A DNA stretch of 42,258 bases, from contig ONKQ01000026.1 of NCBI GenBank assembly GCA_900318465.1, positions 1 to 42,258 of the forward strand, given 5' to 3'. Source of the DNA: an uncultured Bacteroidales bacterium. Its GTDB lineage: Bacteria; Bacteroidota; Bacteroidia; Bacteroidales; F082. How positions within the stretch are numbered: the first letter of the stretch is position 1; every line of letters starts with the position of its first letter. The notes below the pieces were generated by a model that made no database searches, was not told where the DNA came from, and saw only the letters and a program-made list of their open reading frames with translations. The translations under genes were made by a program, and so were the position numbers. This document shows positions 8,429-16,679 of this stretch, one piece after another.

Positions 8429-10077
8429 CACTTGCCAGCCAAAATGCTGTGGTATTCGTCCTTCCCGTTGGTATTCAGCAGAATCTCGAAGGCGCGGGCG
8501 AGGTCGGGGTCATTACGGAGGGAAGCCATGATGCGACCTTTCTGGTAGTAATAGCGGCTGACAATCTCTGAGCGCAGCAGCTCCTCAATGTCCTTTCGAT
8601 TGTTAATGAGGTCTTTGTCCTTTTCGGCGGCAAGGTTTTTCTCCAACTGCTCGATTTGCGGTTGGATTTTGTCAAGATAGCCTTCCTCCTTGGCCGTTTT
8701 CTTCAGTCTTTCTATGGCTTTCTCGCTCTCGGTGGTATAGCTGAAACCCTTGTCTTTCACGAACTTCATGAAATCCTGATAGGTGGCTTCGTCGATTTGG
8801 AATCGGTCGGCGGAGTCGATGGTCTTGTGTTCGCTATAGAACTTGGTCGCATAGTCGAAGATAAAGCTCTTGCCGTAAAGATATGCCGTCACGATGGCGT
8901 ATGGGTCGCGGGTGACTTTCACGTCGGGCGTGATGCCGTGGCCTTCATAGACCGTGCGTCCGTGCATGGTGGTAAAAGGCTTGCCGAGCGAGTCGTTTTT
9001 CACCTGCGTCGTGTCTTTTTTGTGCGAATAGTCAATCTCTTGGATGCAACGTCCGCTGGGGATGTAATAATGGGCCACGGTCACCTTCATCTGGGTGTTG
9101 TAGCTCAAAGGCAGGATGTTCTGCACCAGACCTTTGCCGAAAGTGCGCTCTCCGATGACGACACCTCTGTCGTAGTCTTGGATGGCACCCGCCACAATCT
9201 CGCTGGCCGAGGCACTGTTGCCGTCAACCAAAATAGCCAACGGAATCTCCAAATCGACCGGATCGTTCATGGTGGAATGGATGCTGTTGGCCGTGGCTGC
9301 CTTTCCTTTCATTGAAACGACAGGTTTCCCCTTGGGAATGAACATGTTGACAATATCGACCGCCTCGTTCATCAAGCCGCCTCCATTGCCGCGCAGGTCG
9401 AGGATGAAGCCTTTCAATTCGTTGTCTTTCCTCATTTCCATAAATTTGTCCTTCAGTTCCCTGGCCGCATCGCGCGTGAAACCGCTCAACGAGAGATAGG
9501 CCACGCCATTGTCGAACACCTTATAATAAGGGATGTTGTCGATCTTCACCTTTTCGCGCTTGAGCGTGAACTCCATAGGTTTTTCGGTGCCGTAACGCTT
9601 GATTTTCAGCTTGGCTTCGGTGCCAGGCTGTCCTTTCAGCAGCTCGCTCACCTCTTGTGTGTTCTTCTTATGGCAGTCCACGCCATTCACCTCAATGATG
9701 GCATCGCCAGCCACGAGGCCGGCTTTCTGGGCAGGCCAGCCGTAGTATGGCTCAGAGATGCGGGTCAGCTCGCCGTCGTATTGTATCAAGGCACCAATGC
9801 CACCATATTCGCCCGTAGTCATAAAACGGGCATTCTCGATGTCGGACTCAGGGATAAAGACCGTGTAAGGGTCAAGGCCGCTGAGCATGGCTTTGATGGC
9901 CGTCTCGTTCAATTCGCCCGGGTTGATTTCGTCAACATAATTGAGGTTCAACTCGCGGAGGAGACTGTTGTAGATGTCGATGTTTTTGGCAATCTCAAAG
10001 TTGTTTTGTTTCTCCTGGGCGACGAGGCCGATGGGGAGAAGAAGTGCCAGGATGAGGGTAAGGAGGTTATTTTTCAT
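8428..10077 (-). CDS. S41-family C-terminal processing peptidase
   Basis: A 549-residue periplasmic serine protease of the CtpA/Prc family, with a signal peptide (ending GLVAQ) and the only ATG at 10077. A PDZ domain occupies about residues 85-170. The protease core follows, with ILDLRGNGGG, the catalytic serine cluster NSASASE near residues 287-293, and the catalytic lysine in ERTFGKG (about Lys315). Such enzymes trim or degrade envelope proteins from their C-termini. The C-terminal region, about residues 410-545, is a helical extension common in Bacteroidota members. It is coupled by TGATG to the ligase-like gene. The upstream gap carries short tandem repeats. Confidence 0.9.
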   Translation of the reverse strand: MKNNLLTLILALLLPIGLVAQEKQNNFEIAKNIDIYNSLLRELNLNYVDEINPGELNETAIKAMLSGLDPYTVFIPESDIENARFMTTGEYGGIGALIQYDGELTRISEPYYGWPAQKAGLVAGDAIIEVNGVDCHKKNTQEVSELLKGQPGTEAKLKIKRYGTEKPMEFTLKREKVKIDNIPYYKVFDNGVAYLSLSGFTRDAARELKDKFMEMRKDNELKGFILDLRGNGGGLMNEAVDIVNMFIPKGKPVVSMKGKAATANSIHSTMNDPVDLEIPLAILVDGNSASASEIVAGAIQDYDRGVVIGERTFGKGLVQNILPLSYNTQMKVTVAHYYIPSGRCIQEIDYSHKKDTTQVKNDSLGKPFTTMHGRTVYEGHGITPDVKVTRDPYAIVTAYLYGKSFIFDYATKFYSEHKTIDSADRFQIDEATYQDFMKFVKDKGFSYTTESEKAIERLKKTAKEEGYLDKIQPQIEQLEKNLAAEKDKDLINNRKDIEELLRSEIVSRYYYQKGRIMASLRNDPDLARAFEILLNTNGKDEYHSILAGK

Positions 10078-10086
10078 TTTAAATTT

Positions 10087-10148
10087 CAAATTTCAAGATT
10101 TCAAATTTCAAGATTTATCATTCTTATTCAATAATTCAACAATTCAAC
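10087..10148. repeat. Short AT-rich tandem repeats
   Basis: The 15-mer CAAATTTCAAGATTT occurs twice back to back (10087-10101 and 10102-10116), followed by two adjacent copies of AATTCAAC (10133-10140, 10141-10148). They fill the gap between yidD and the S41 protease start and resemble the AT-rich tract at 21262-21320. Confidence 0.8.
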
Positions 10149-10153
10149 ATGTC

Positions 10154-10402
10154 TCACGGTACTGGGTCGTAGCCGCTACCGCCCCAAGGGTTGCACGACA
10201 AAACTCGCCTGAAGGTGAGCCAGCCTCCCTTGAAGAAGCCGTATTTCCGGATGGCCTCGATACCGTAATTGGAACAGGTTGGTGTGTACCGACAACTTTT
10301 ACCTATCCATGGCGACAACGTGAACTGATAAATCCTAATCAGCAGGATCAGGAAATCAGCGGGGAGCCGTTTTACCGTCAGCATAGTTTTTGACCAGTTC
10401 AT
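10154..10402 (-). CDS. yidD: Membrane protein insertion efficiency factor YidD
   Basis: A small amphipathic membrane-associated protein (82 residues) that assists YidC-dependent membrane protein insertion. The family signature is clear: [13 protein letters not shown], the [15 protein letters not shown] cysteine motif, GFFKGGWLT, and the [13 protein letters not shown] tail. It overlaps the 3' end of rnpA by 47 bp with this start; an internal ATG at 10384 (76 residues) is an equally reasonable start. The rnpA-yidD pairing is widely conserved. Confidence 0.93.
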   Translation of the reverse strand: MNWSKTMLTVKRLPADFLILLIRIYQFTLSPWIGKSCRYTPTCSNYGIEAIRKYGFFKGGWLTFRRVLSCNPWGGSGYDPVP

Positions 10403-10766
10403 GGATGGCTTTTTTCGTCTTATTGAACATCTCGTCGTAGCAGTGAATGACCGTAGCCGTATACACTAACGCCACATCGAGTGAAATATTATCCTTTTGG
10501 CAGATTTCGACAAGTGGGGCTTTGTTTTTGCGCCAACTCTCGCGAATCAGCCGTTTGACGCGATTGCGCTTGAAGGCATGATGGAAACGCTTCTTGGAGA
10601 CTGAAATCAGCAAACGGCAGGTGGGCAGGGCGTTTTCGTCCTTGCGAAACAGATAGATTACACGATAGGGATAGACCGACACCCCTTTGCCTTTGCTGAA
10701 CAGTAGCTCAATGTCGTTTTCCTTGCAAATGCGCTCGTATTTCGGGAAGCCCTCATTCGCTGCCAT
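10356..10766 (-). CDS. rnpA: Ribonuclease P protein component
   Basis: The protein subunit of RNase P, which binds the catalytic RNA and pre-tRNA leader. At 136 residues it is slightly longer than the typical 110-125. It carries the conserved basic RNR motif ([14 protein letters not shown], about residues 69-82) and the preceding [11 protein letters not shown] helix/strand. The gene lies 5 bp downstream of hemD, so hemD-rnpA-yidD form one transcription unit. The usual rpmH neighbour is absent, which is normal in Bacteroidales. Confidence 0.95.
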   Translation of the reverse strand: MAANEGFPKYERICKENDIELLFSKGKGVSVYPYRVIYLFRKDENALPTCRLLISVSKKRFHHAFKRNRVKRLIRESWRKNKAPLVEICQKDNISLDVALVYTATVIHCYDEMFNKTKKAIHELVKNYADGKTAPR

Positions 10767-10771
10767 GACGC

Positions 10772-11533
10772 TTATTTCTTCTTGCTCTTCTTTTGCTCGG
10801 CGGCAAGGTATTGCTCAATGGCCATGGTCATGGAAGGAGCGGTCTCCGACGGTGCCTTGATGTTCAGCTCAAAACCAGCATCCACGATGGCTTGGCAAGT
10901 GGCCTCGCCAAAGCCGCCAATGGCTGTTTCCTCTTGCTTGAAGTCGGGGAAATTCTCTTGCAACGAATGGATACCCGCAGGGCTGAAGAAGACCAGCATC
11001 TCATATTCGCCAATGTTGACATGCTTCACGTCGGCGGGCACGGTGCGGAACATGACGGCCTTGGTGAAGTTGAGTTTGGCTGCGGTAAGCAAGTCGATGG
11101 TCGAGTCGGAACTGATGTCGGAGCAGCAGTAAAGGTATTTCTCGTCCTTGTGCTTCTTCATGATTTCGATGAGGTCGCCCAAGGTTTGGTTGCCATAAAA
11201 CACCTTGCGCTTGCGATACTGCACATAACGTTGCAGATAGAAGGCCGTCGACTCGTTGATGCAGAAATACTTGAGTGTCTCAGGCACGTTGTAACGCATT
11301 TCCTTGGCCACTCTGAAGAAATGGTCGACCGCGTTGCGGCTTGTCAGGATGATGCCCGTGTATTCAGGCAACTTGATATGGTTTTGACGCAATTCGCTCG
11401 CGGAGACGTCATCAAGCTTGATGAATTTCTCGAAGGTGAAACTAACGCCGTATTTTTTCATCATGTCGGCGTAAGGGGTCTTTGCTATGTCGGCAGGTTG
11501 GGGTTGCGACACCAAAATATGCTTGATTCTCAT
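10772..11533 (-). CDS. hemD: Uroporphyrinogen-III synthase
   Basis: A 253-residue HemD-family protein, which closes hydroxymethylbilane to uroporphyrinogen III in tetrapyrrole synthesis. The family is poorly conserved; support comes from the two-lobed architecture, the IILTSRNAVDHFF segment in the first half, VFFSPAGIHSL in the second, and a GGFGEATCQAI phosphate-like loop, together with the conserved Bacteroidales order DUF4271-hemD-rnpA-yidD. No other heme genes are nearby, so its role in this organism (siroheme, cobamide or heme salvage) is not shown. Confidence 0.85.
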   Translation of the reverse strand: MRIKHILVSQPQPADIAKTPYADMMKKYGVSFTFEKFIKLDDVSASELRQNHIKLPEYTGIILTSRNAVDHFFRVAKEMRYNVPETLKYFCINESTAFYLQRYVQYRKRKVFYGNQTLGDLIEIMKKHKDEKYLYCCSDISSDSTIDLLTAAKLNFTKAVMFRTVPADVKHVNIGEYEMLVFFSPAGIHSLQENFPDFKQEETAIGGFGEATCQAIVDAGFELNIKAPSETAPSMTMAIEQYLAAEQKKSKKK

Positions 11534-11602
11534 GCGCTCTCTTTACTCTTTAGTGTATCGTTCTATACTATCTTTCTCCCGCGTCCTTATGGCTTTAACT
11601 CT

Positions 11603-12421
11603 TTAAAAGACAGACCCTTGACTGAAATAACGCAAGCCTGCGGTCAGGAGCAATGCTGTAGGGGCGATTTCGAGGCTGCAAAAATACAAAAAAATAAAAA
11701 ACGATGATGCTTTTGTTGCAACTCTAGTCTCCACAATTTCCAAAATGAACCGTATGAAGGCAGCCAAGGCAATGATGCCGAAACCAAGCCACACAAAGAG
11801 CGAATAAGGGTTATAGAGCAACAAAAGCAACACGGGCAACATGACCAAAAAACTGAAAATCGACACCGAAAGTTGCACGGTCATCTGCCGGCTGACGGTA
11901 TCGCGGGCATCGAAAAGCCAGTTCATATAATATAGAAACAGGTGGCGAAGCAGCACCCATCCGGCAACGGCACCGAACATGGTGAAAAACATGCTCGTGC
12001 TGTTGTATTGAATCACATCGCGCGACAACACCACGCAACTTTTCTGCACAAACAGGGCCATGATGGCGATATAGGCCACCGTGAAGGTAAAACCCAAAAA
12101 GCTGCCCATGGGGTTCCACTCGCGCAAAAGCTGGTTGGTGTGGGCCACACCGCCCGGCACCGACAGAATCTGACGGAACTGACGGGGATAGAGCTGCTTG
12201 TTCATCACGATGAGGAGCAGCATGAAGCCCAGCAAAACGAGGTTCCACCCCACCAGCACATCGTAGGTCATGCGTGGCATCGGGTTGATGGTGCTGCCAA
12301 ACGTGGTGACGAAACTTTCGGCAGGCACTGTGTCGCACAAAGTTGAGTCGGCGATGGGGATGGTGTCAATCAATCGCGGAACACCTTTGGGGTGGTATGA
12401 TGGGATGGAATATTCGGGCAT
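11603..12421 (-). CDS. DUF4271 integral membrane protein
   Basis: A 272-residue membrane protein with a soluble N-terminus of about 55 residues, followed by about six hydrophobic segments (beginning VGWNLVLLGFMLLLIVM and TVAYIAIMALFV). Position and architecture match the DUF4271 family that precedes hemD in Bacteroidales; the function is unknown. The ATG at 12421 is preferred; the longer frame begins with TTG. A minus-strand TATCTTTG box lies 22 bp upstream. Confidence 0.8.
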   Translation of the reverse strand: MPEYSIPSYHPKGVPRLIDTIPIADSTLCDTVPAESFVTTFGSTINPMPRMTYDVLVGWNLVLLGFMLLLIVMNKQLYPRQFRQILSVPGGVAHTNQLLREWNPMGSFLGFTFTVAYIAIMALFVQKSCVVLSRDVIQYNSTSMFFTMFGAVAGWVLLRHLFLYYMNWLFDARDTVSRQMTVQLSVSIFSFLVMLPVLLLLLYNPYSLFVWLGFGIIALAAFIRFILEIVETRVATKASSFFIFLYFCSLEIAPTALLLTAGLRYFSQGSVF

Positions 12422-12442
12422 GAACAATTCGTTTTCGGGCGG

Positions 12443-12450
12443 CAAAGATA
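12443..12450 (-). promoter_or_regulatory. -7 box for the DUF4271-hemD-rnpA-yidD operon
   Basis: TATCTTTG on the minus strand matches TAnnTTTG and sits 22 bp before the ATG at 12421. No TTG was found at the ideal upstream distance, so only the -7 element is supported. Confidence 0.5.
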
Positions 12451-12502
12451 ATGATTATTTTGCTGCGGTTGTATGACAATTTTCATGGAGAATGCGCTTT
12501 TG

Positions 12503-12636
12503 TTTCACGCAGAATCCGCTGAATACGCAGAACCTGCCGGACGATGATTACTTACGCAGAAATCGCAGAAGCCGCAGAAGCCTATCGGACAAAATTACGT
12601 CGCATTGCGATTCATAAGATTCTGCGATTTCTGCGT
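12503..12636. repeat. Dispersed ACGCAGAA-type repeat with 17-bp inverted copies
   Basis: ACGCAGAAATCGCAGAA (12554-12570) recurs as its exact reverse complement at 12620-12636, 49 bp apart. Degenerate copies precede it (CACGCAGAATCCGCTGAA and TACGCAGAA, 12507-12532). The unit is a near-tandem of CGCAGAA. No open reading frame is supported here, so this gap between DUF4271 and the toxin remnant is essentially repeat DNA. Confidence 0.8.
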
Positions 12637-12684
12637 GCCAAAAAAAACCTATTCCACCACGATTTTCCGCGTGGCACCTCCAAA

Positions 12685-12801
12685 TTAATACAAACCTCTC
12701 GGCAATTGCATCACCACGTTTAAGGCTTCCATTTCATAGCCCCGTTGCTTGCAACGCTTGAAGTCTTTCTCAAAAGACTTGGTGTACTTAATGGTGAACA
12801 T
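12685..12801 (-). pseudogene. Truncated RelE/YafQ-type toxin
   Basis: An open frame of 38 codons overlaps the antitoxin stop by one base (TGATG), exactly where a type II toxin should start. It reads MFTIKYTKSFEKDFKRCKQR and then GYEMEALNVVM, the N-terminal strand and helix of YafQ/RelE mRNA interferases, which normally run to about 90 residues. It then stops after QLPRGLY, before all catalytic His/Asp/Phe positions of the fold, so it cannot be an active endoribonuclease. After the stop the same frame continues FGGATRKIVVE and a second stop, which resembles the end of a T9SS sorting domain (see findings). I therefore call it a broken, probably recombined toxin gene. Confidence 0.75.
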
Positions 12802-13007
12802 CAGTCTTTCATCAATTGATTGAACAAATCGGCGGCACTACTGGCTGTATATACGCGACCTGCCTTTATATCCTCTTCAGCCTCCTCAAAACCGGACTTT
12901 TTCTTTGCGGACACTCTTTCCTTAATCAAGCCCAAGCCCAAAAGATAATTCAAGAGTTGTCTTCCAGCGTTTGTCCTTTCGTTGATAGTCACTGTGTAAG
13001 TAGCCAT
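12801..13007 (-). CDS. Antitoxin of a RelBE/YafQ-DinJ-like pair (partner broken)
   Basis: A 68-residue acidic-tailed protein. The ATG at 13007 is chosen because it follows a good GGAGAGG ribosome-binding site; the longer 83-residue frame from 13052 lacks one. An N-terminal beta-strand/helix (TYTVTINERTNAGRQLLNYL) suggests DNA binding, and a C-terminal EEDIKAGRVYTASSAADLF segment is typical of antitoxins that wrap a RelE-fold toxin. It is immediately upstream of the truncated toxin, so it is an orphan here. It may still repress its own promoter or neutralise a toxin elsewhere (inference). Confidence 0.75.
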   Translation of the reverse strand: MATYTVTINERTNAGRQLLNYLLGLGLIKERVSAKKKSGFEEAEEDIKAGRVYTASSAADLFNQLMKD

Positions 13008-13039
13008 TTCCTCTCCTTTTTCTGTGTTTTGATTGGGTG

Positions 13040-13047
13040 CAAAAGTA
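13040..13047 (-). promoter_or_regulatory. -7 box for the antitoxin-toxin pair
   Basis: TACTTTTG on the minus strand fits TAnnTTTG and lies 33 bp before the antitoxin ATG at 13007. No convincing -33 element was seen. Confidence 0.45.
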
Positions 13048-13120
13048 GTCATTTTTCCTAATGAAATGAAAAAGATGGGTGATTATTTTCAGGGAAAACT
13101 TTCATTTGGAGAAAACAATG

Positions 13121-13128
13121 TATTTTTG
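13121..13128 (+). promoter_or_regulatory. Putative -7 box for aspartate kinase
   Basis: TATTTTTG matches TAnnTTTG and would give a leader of about 80 nt before the ATG at 13217. I saw no lysine-riboswitch-like structure or leader peptide with repeated regulatory codons in that leader. Confidence 0.4.
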
Positions 13129-13216
13129 TCCAAATTTAAAGTACAACTTTAATATTGTCCAATTATCATACAACTACTTATGTAACAAACGGTTACAAAA
13201 TCAAAACAAGAACCCG

Positions 13217-14497
13217 ATGATCAAAAAAATCTATAAATTCGGTGGCGCGTCGGTGAAGGACGCCGAGGCTGTACGCAATTTGGCTGACATTGTGGGCCAG
13301 CATAAGGACGAGGATATTTTGTTGGTGGTTTCGGCTATGGGCAAGACGACCAATATGTTAGAGAAGGTTTTAGCCGACTTCCGCGAACACAATGGCAACC
13401 TCGGCATGGAAGCCCTGCACGAGGTCATCGCCTACCACGACGGTATAATCCAAAATCTTTTCGGCGAGGATGCCAACCCTGAATTTGGAGAGAACATCGC
13501 CGGCCTCTTCATCGAGCTTTGGGAGAAACTGCAAAAGACCGACACACCTTACGACTACCAATACGACCAAACCGTTTGCTACGGCGAACTGATTTCGACC
13601 AGCATCATCCATGAATACCTCAGCAAATGCGACATCCCAACGCGCTGGCTTGATGCCCGAAAATATGTCATCGCCGAAGACGACACGAATTTCCGCGCCG
13701 CCAACCCTGATTGGGACGAAACGCGACTGAAAATCAGCAAACTGAACGACGAGCATATTCGGGGAATCGTATGCCTAACACAAGGCTTCATCGGCGGCAC
13801 GGCTGACGGAAAGCACAGCGTCACCCTCGGGCGCGAAGGCTCCGACTTCACTGCGGCCATCTTCGCCAACTGCCTTGATGCCGAAGAAGTGACCATTTGG
13901 AAGGACGTGGACGGCCTGCTCAACGCCGACCCGAAACGTTTCCCTGACACGGTTCAACTGCCACATATCCCCTACTCCGAAGCCATCGAATTGGCTTTCT
14001 ACGGCGCGACCATCATCCATCCAAAGACCATCAAACCGTTGCAAAACAAGGGAATAACGTTGAAAGTACAATCGTTCCTGAATCCTGACCATGAACCGAC
14101 CGTCATCGACGGCGAACACCGCAGCAACGATGAAACCATACCTTCATATATCGTCAAGGACAACCAAACCCTCGTGAGCATCACGCCGCGTGACTTCTCC
14201 TTCATGAACGTCCACAACCTGCAAATCGTTTTCGGCGTTTGCGACTCGTTGCACATCCATGCCAACATGATTCAAACCTCGGCACTGATGCTCTCCTTCT
14301 GCTTCGACAGCGACCCACAGAAACTGAACCTATTGAGAGCCGAACTACAGGAGACCTTCAAGATAAAGTACAACGAAGGCCTGCAACTGTTCACCATCAG
14401 GCATTACCGCGATGATTCAGGCAAGGACTTCCTCAATGGCAGGAAGATTCTTGTCCAACAGGAAAGCCGCAGCACCATCCAATACGTCATCTCGTAG
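13217..14497 (+). CDS. lysC: Aspartate kinase
   Basis: Phosphorylates L-aspartate with ATP in the first step of Lys, Thr, Met and diaminopimelate synthesis (cytosol). The protein is 426 residues from the ATG at 13217; the upstream in-frame Met codons at 13079 and 13118 add a tail with no family similarity. Visible motifs are KFGGASVKD at residues 7-15 (Ala replaces the common Thr), CYGELISTSII, LGREGSDFTAAIFA, and WKDVDGLLNADPKRFPD. The C-terminal 130 residues fit ACT-type regulatory domains (SFMNVHNLQIVFGVCDSL). There is no homoserine dehydrogenase fusion, so it is monofunctional. trmO follows 53 bp downstream. Confidence 0.93.
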   Translation: MIKKIYKFGGASVKDAEAVRNLADIVGQHKDEDILLVVSAMGKTTNMLEKVLADFREHNGNLGMEALHEVIAYHDGIIQNLFGEDANPEFGENIAGLFIELWEKLQKTDTPYDYQYDQTVCYGELISTSIIHEYLSKCDIPTRWLDARKYVIAEDDTNFRAANPDWDETRLKISKLNDEHIRGIVCLTQGFIGGTADGKHSVTLGREGSDFTAAIFANCLDAEEVTIWKDVDGLLNADPKRFPDTVQLPHIPYSEAIELAFYGATIIHPKTIKPLQNKGITLKVQSFLNPDHEPTVIDGEHRSNDETIPSYIVKDNQTLVSITPRDFSFMNVHNLQIVFGVCDSLHIHANMIQTSALMLSFCFDSDPQKLNLLRAELQETFKIKYNEGLQLFTIRHYRDDSGKDFLNGRKILVQQESRSTIQYVIS

Positions 14498-14520
14498 GGG
14501 CAGACCCACGTGTCTGTCCA
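14496..14520. repeat. GGGGCAGAC/GTGTCTGTCC imperfect palindrome
   Basis: Just after the lysC stop, GGGGCAGACCCACGTG is followed by TCTGTCC, an imperfect inverted repeat centred on CACGTG. It could be a small REP-like element or a weak hairpin between lysC and trmO. Confidence 0.4.
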
Positions 14521-14550
14521 AAACGGTTGTCTTCCCAAAACCACAACGGC

Positions 14551-15216
14551 ATGAAGATTATCGCCCGCATCCACACCGATTTCCCGACCAAGTTCGGCAT
14601 CCCGCGACAAAGCGGCATCATCGAATCGTTGCAAGGTCGCATCGTGTTTGAGCCGGAATACCGCAACACTGAGGCCGTGCGTGGCTTGGAGGAGTTCTCG
14701 CATATCTGGCTGATTTGGGAGTTTTCGGAAGCCGTGCGCGAGGATTGGTCACCGACGGTGCGTCCGCCGCGTTTGGGCGGCAATGTGCGCAAAGGCGTTT
14801 TCGCAACGCGCTCGCCGTTCAGGCCTAATCCCATCGGGCTTTCTTCGGTGAAATTGGAAAAAGTTGAAATCGACCCGAAATTGGGACCTGTTCTCCACGT
14901 TTCGGGCGCAGACCTGATGGATGGCACCCCAATTTACGACATCAAGCCCTACATCGCCTACACCGACAGCCATCCTGAAGCCGTCAGCGGATTTGCCTCA
15001 AAACCAGCGGAATATTTGTTGGAAGTGGATTTCCCCGACACCTTATTACAAAAAGTCAATCCCGAACTTCGCGAAAGCCTCATCGAAGTCCTCGCCCACG
15101 ACCCACGACCGCAGTACCACGACGACCCTGAAAGGGTTTACGGGATGGAATTTGGCGGAATGGAAGTGAAATTCAAAGTCGATGGAATGCTACTTTCCGT
15201 TGTCGACATCGTCTGA
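14551..15216 (+). CDS. trmO: tRNA m6t6A37 methyltransferase TrmO (TsaA family)
   Basis: A SAM-dependent methyltransferase that methylates t6A37 in certain tRNAs. The 221-residue protein starts at the ATG at 14551 (upstream alternative is TTG). Family motifs include GIPRQSG near residue 18, AVRGLEEFSHIWLIWEF, and the signature RSPFRPNPIGLS around residue 96, followed by SGADLMDGTPIYDIKPY. The C-terminal part (PERVYGMEFGG) matches the TsaA C-terminal domain. It lies downstream of lysC and ends 27 bp inside the convergent SGNH-like gene. Confidence 0.92.
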   Translation: MKIIARIHTDFPTKFGIPRQSGIIESLQGRIVFEPEYRNTEAVRGLEEFSHIWLIWEFSEAVREDWSPTVRPPRLGGNVRKGVFATRSPFRPNPIGLSSVKLEKVEIDPKLGPVLHVSGADLMDGTPIYDIKPYIAYTDSHPEAVSGFASKPAEYLLEVDFPDTLLQKVNPELRESLIEVLAHDPRPQYHDDPERVYGMEFGGMEVKFKVDGMLLSVVDIV

Positions 15217-16677
15217 TTTATAGGACTTTGCCTTCACTCTTGGCTTCAAGTAGGCCGGACGGAACGACACATCGAGGTTCCTGATTTGCACCGCACTCTC
15301 CGAAAAGTTATGGACATACAGCTTGATTTTCTGCGCCATGCGGAAAGTGGAATCTATCGGCAGGGCAAACGTGGCAAAATCCCATACACCACTTTTCTGA
15401 ACTTGAAGATTGACGGCATACGAGTCAATGGATTTTTCGCCTTGGGCATCATGTTTTTCCACAGCAAAAATGGCATTGTTTAGGCCGTCCGCTTGCTTGA
15501 TTTCGAAAGCCACATTCACCATGTCCCAATCAGGACGAATGCTGTCGGCGGTGAGCACCAAGGTCATGCTATAAGGATTTTGTCTATCCAAAGCCATCGT
15601 CCCTCCTAAAAAGTAATGGCCGATGTCCATCTTGAGCGAATCAGGATTCTGGTAATCATTGGGATAGAAATCGCGCAGTGTCAGTGCCAAATGGTCGGCT
15701 ATGATGCGGCGGCCCTCCTCGTAATAATGCTCAGTGGTCCAGTCCTGGTCGATGAAGTTGACATCGCGAACAAGGCTCAAATTGTTCACCACAGTCACAC
15801 CCTCCATATTCCCGTAGCGTTTCAGCAAGTAGTCGCAGTTAAGTCGGAACAGCTTCATCAAGTCCTTGCCTACCAACTCATTGGCCTTGTCGACATTCTC
15901 CGCCATCAGGTTGAAAACGAGGTTCCAACCCCTTTCGCGACACAAATCCACAATGGCGTCAAAATTCTTGACCCTCGGATTGTCGTCATCGATTTGGAAG
16001 GCGTAGGTCTTGATGTAATGACAAGCCAAAGCAGTCAAATCCCAATCGCGCTGACCGTGGAAATCGTACCAGCCGTAAGAATACATGCCATAGTCCCAGT
16101 CGGCAGTGGTGCGCCACGGAAAATCGGGAATGTTGAAGGTGTCGTTTCTCCAATGTTCAAACACAAATTCGTTCCATTCCTCTTCGGTTTTGATGGGATA
16201 AGCCTTGAAAGCCAGCAGGAAACGGTTCACCAAAGGAGGTCGATCTTCAAGCAGTACCAATTGTTTGCGCAATGGGGTCTCTAATTTCGAATAAATCCAA
16301 AGCGGCCCAAACGAGCGCAAGTTCATTGTTACAACCACCGTTTCCACCGCCGAAGATTTCGGGATATGCTTCAACATATAATAATAGGTCTGGGCATGGG
16401 AGGCTTCTTTGGTCAAATCACCCATCTTTATCGTCGGGAAATAATCAGAGGTGAAGTCGCTGATTTTGCGATGGTTGACTTCCTTTTCTCCATAGTTGTT
16501 GTTCGACGACTCACCGAGGTAGATAATACGACAACTGTCGTCGACCACCTGCCACGACAGTTCCACGATGTCGGAATGCTTGCGCAAGTCCTTCTCGAAG
16601 AACCACTTGGAATACACCCAATTGAGCACTACGAGCATCACCAAAACCATCACTATGCGTATCAACAACTTCTTCAT
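15190..16677 (-). CDS. SGNH-like membrane-anchored partner of MBOAT acyltransferase
   Basis: A 495-residue protein with one N-terminal membrane anchor (residues 2-22) and an extracytoplasmic body. It starts at the ATG at 16677, 2 bp after the MBOAT stop; upstream in-frame sequence overlaps the MBOAT and is rejected. Residues 45-60 contain IIYLGESSNNNYG, a GDS-like nucleophile box with Glu for Asp, and residues of about 340-365 contain WTTEHYYEEGRRIIADHLA, in the place of the second catalytic block of SGNH enzymes. The last 120 or so residues look like a beta-sandwich. With the MBOAT it probably forms a two-protein O-acylation system for a surface polysaccharide (inference). I cannot assign a named family. 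It lacks the repeated module of the 36060-42258 proteins. Confidence 0.65.
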   Translation of the reverse strand: MKKLLIRIVMVLVMLVVLNWVYSKWFFEKDLRKHSDIVELSWQVVDDSCRIIYLGESSNNNYGEKEVNHRKISDFTSDYFPTIKMGDLTKEASHAQTYYYMLKHIPKSSAVETVVVTMNLRSFGPLWIYSKLETPLRKQLVLLEDRPPLVNRFLLAFKAYPIKTEEEWNEFVFEHWRNDTFNIPDFPWRTTADWDYGMYSYGWYDFHGQRDWDLTALACHYIKTYAFQIDDDNPRVKNFDAIVDLCRERGWNLVFNLMAENVDKANELVGKDLMKLFRLNCDYLLKRYGNMEGVTVVNNLSLVRDVNFIDQDWTTEHYYEEGRRIIADHLALTLRDFYPNDYQNPDSLKMDIGHYFLGGTMALDRQNPYSMTLVLTADSIRPDWDMVNVAFEIKQADGLNNAIFAVEKHDAQGEKSIDSYAVNLQVQKSGVWDFATFALPIDSTFRMAQKIKLYVHNFSESAVQIRNLDVSFRPAYLKPRVKAKSYKSDDVDNGK

Positions 16678-16679
16678 GG

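Noticed and set aside
10793-11707. Plus-strand open frame of 304 codons opposite hemD
   Set aside because: Antisense to hemD and running into the DUF4271 3' end; no signal, motif or ribosome-binding site supports it.
13079-13216. N-terminal extension of aspartate kinase
   Set aside because: The 46 extra residues have no family similarity and cover the putative promoter; the ATG at 13217 gives the normal N-terminus.
13128-13216. Lysine riboswitch or leader peptide before lysC
   Set aside because: The leader is short and AT-rich, with no convincing stem set or run of Lys/Thr codons.
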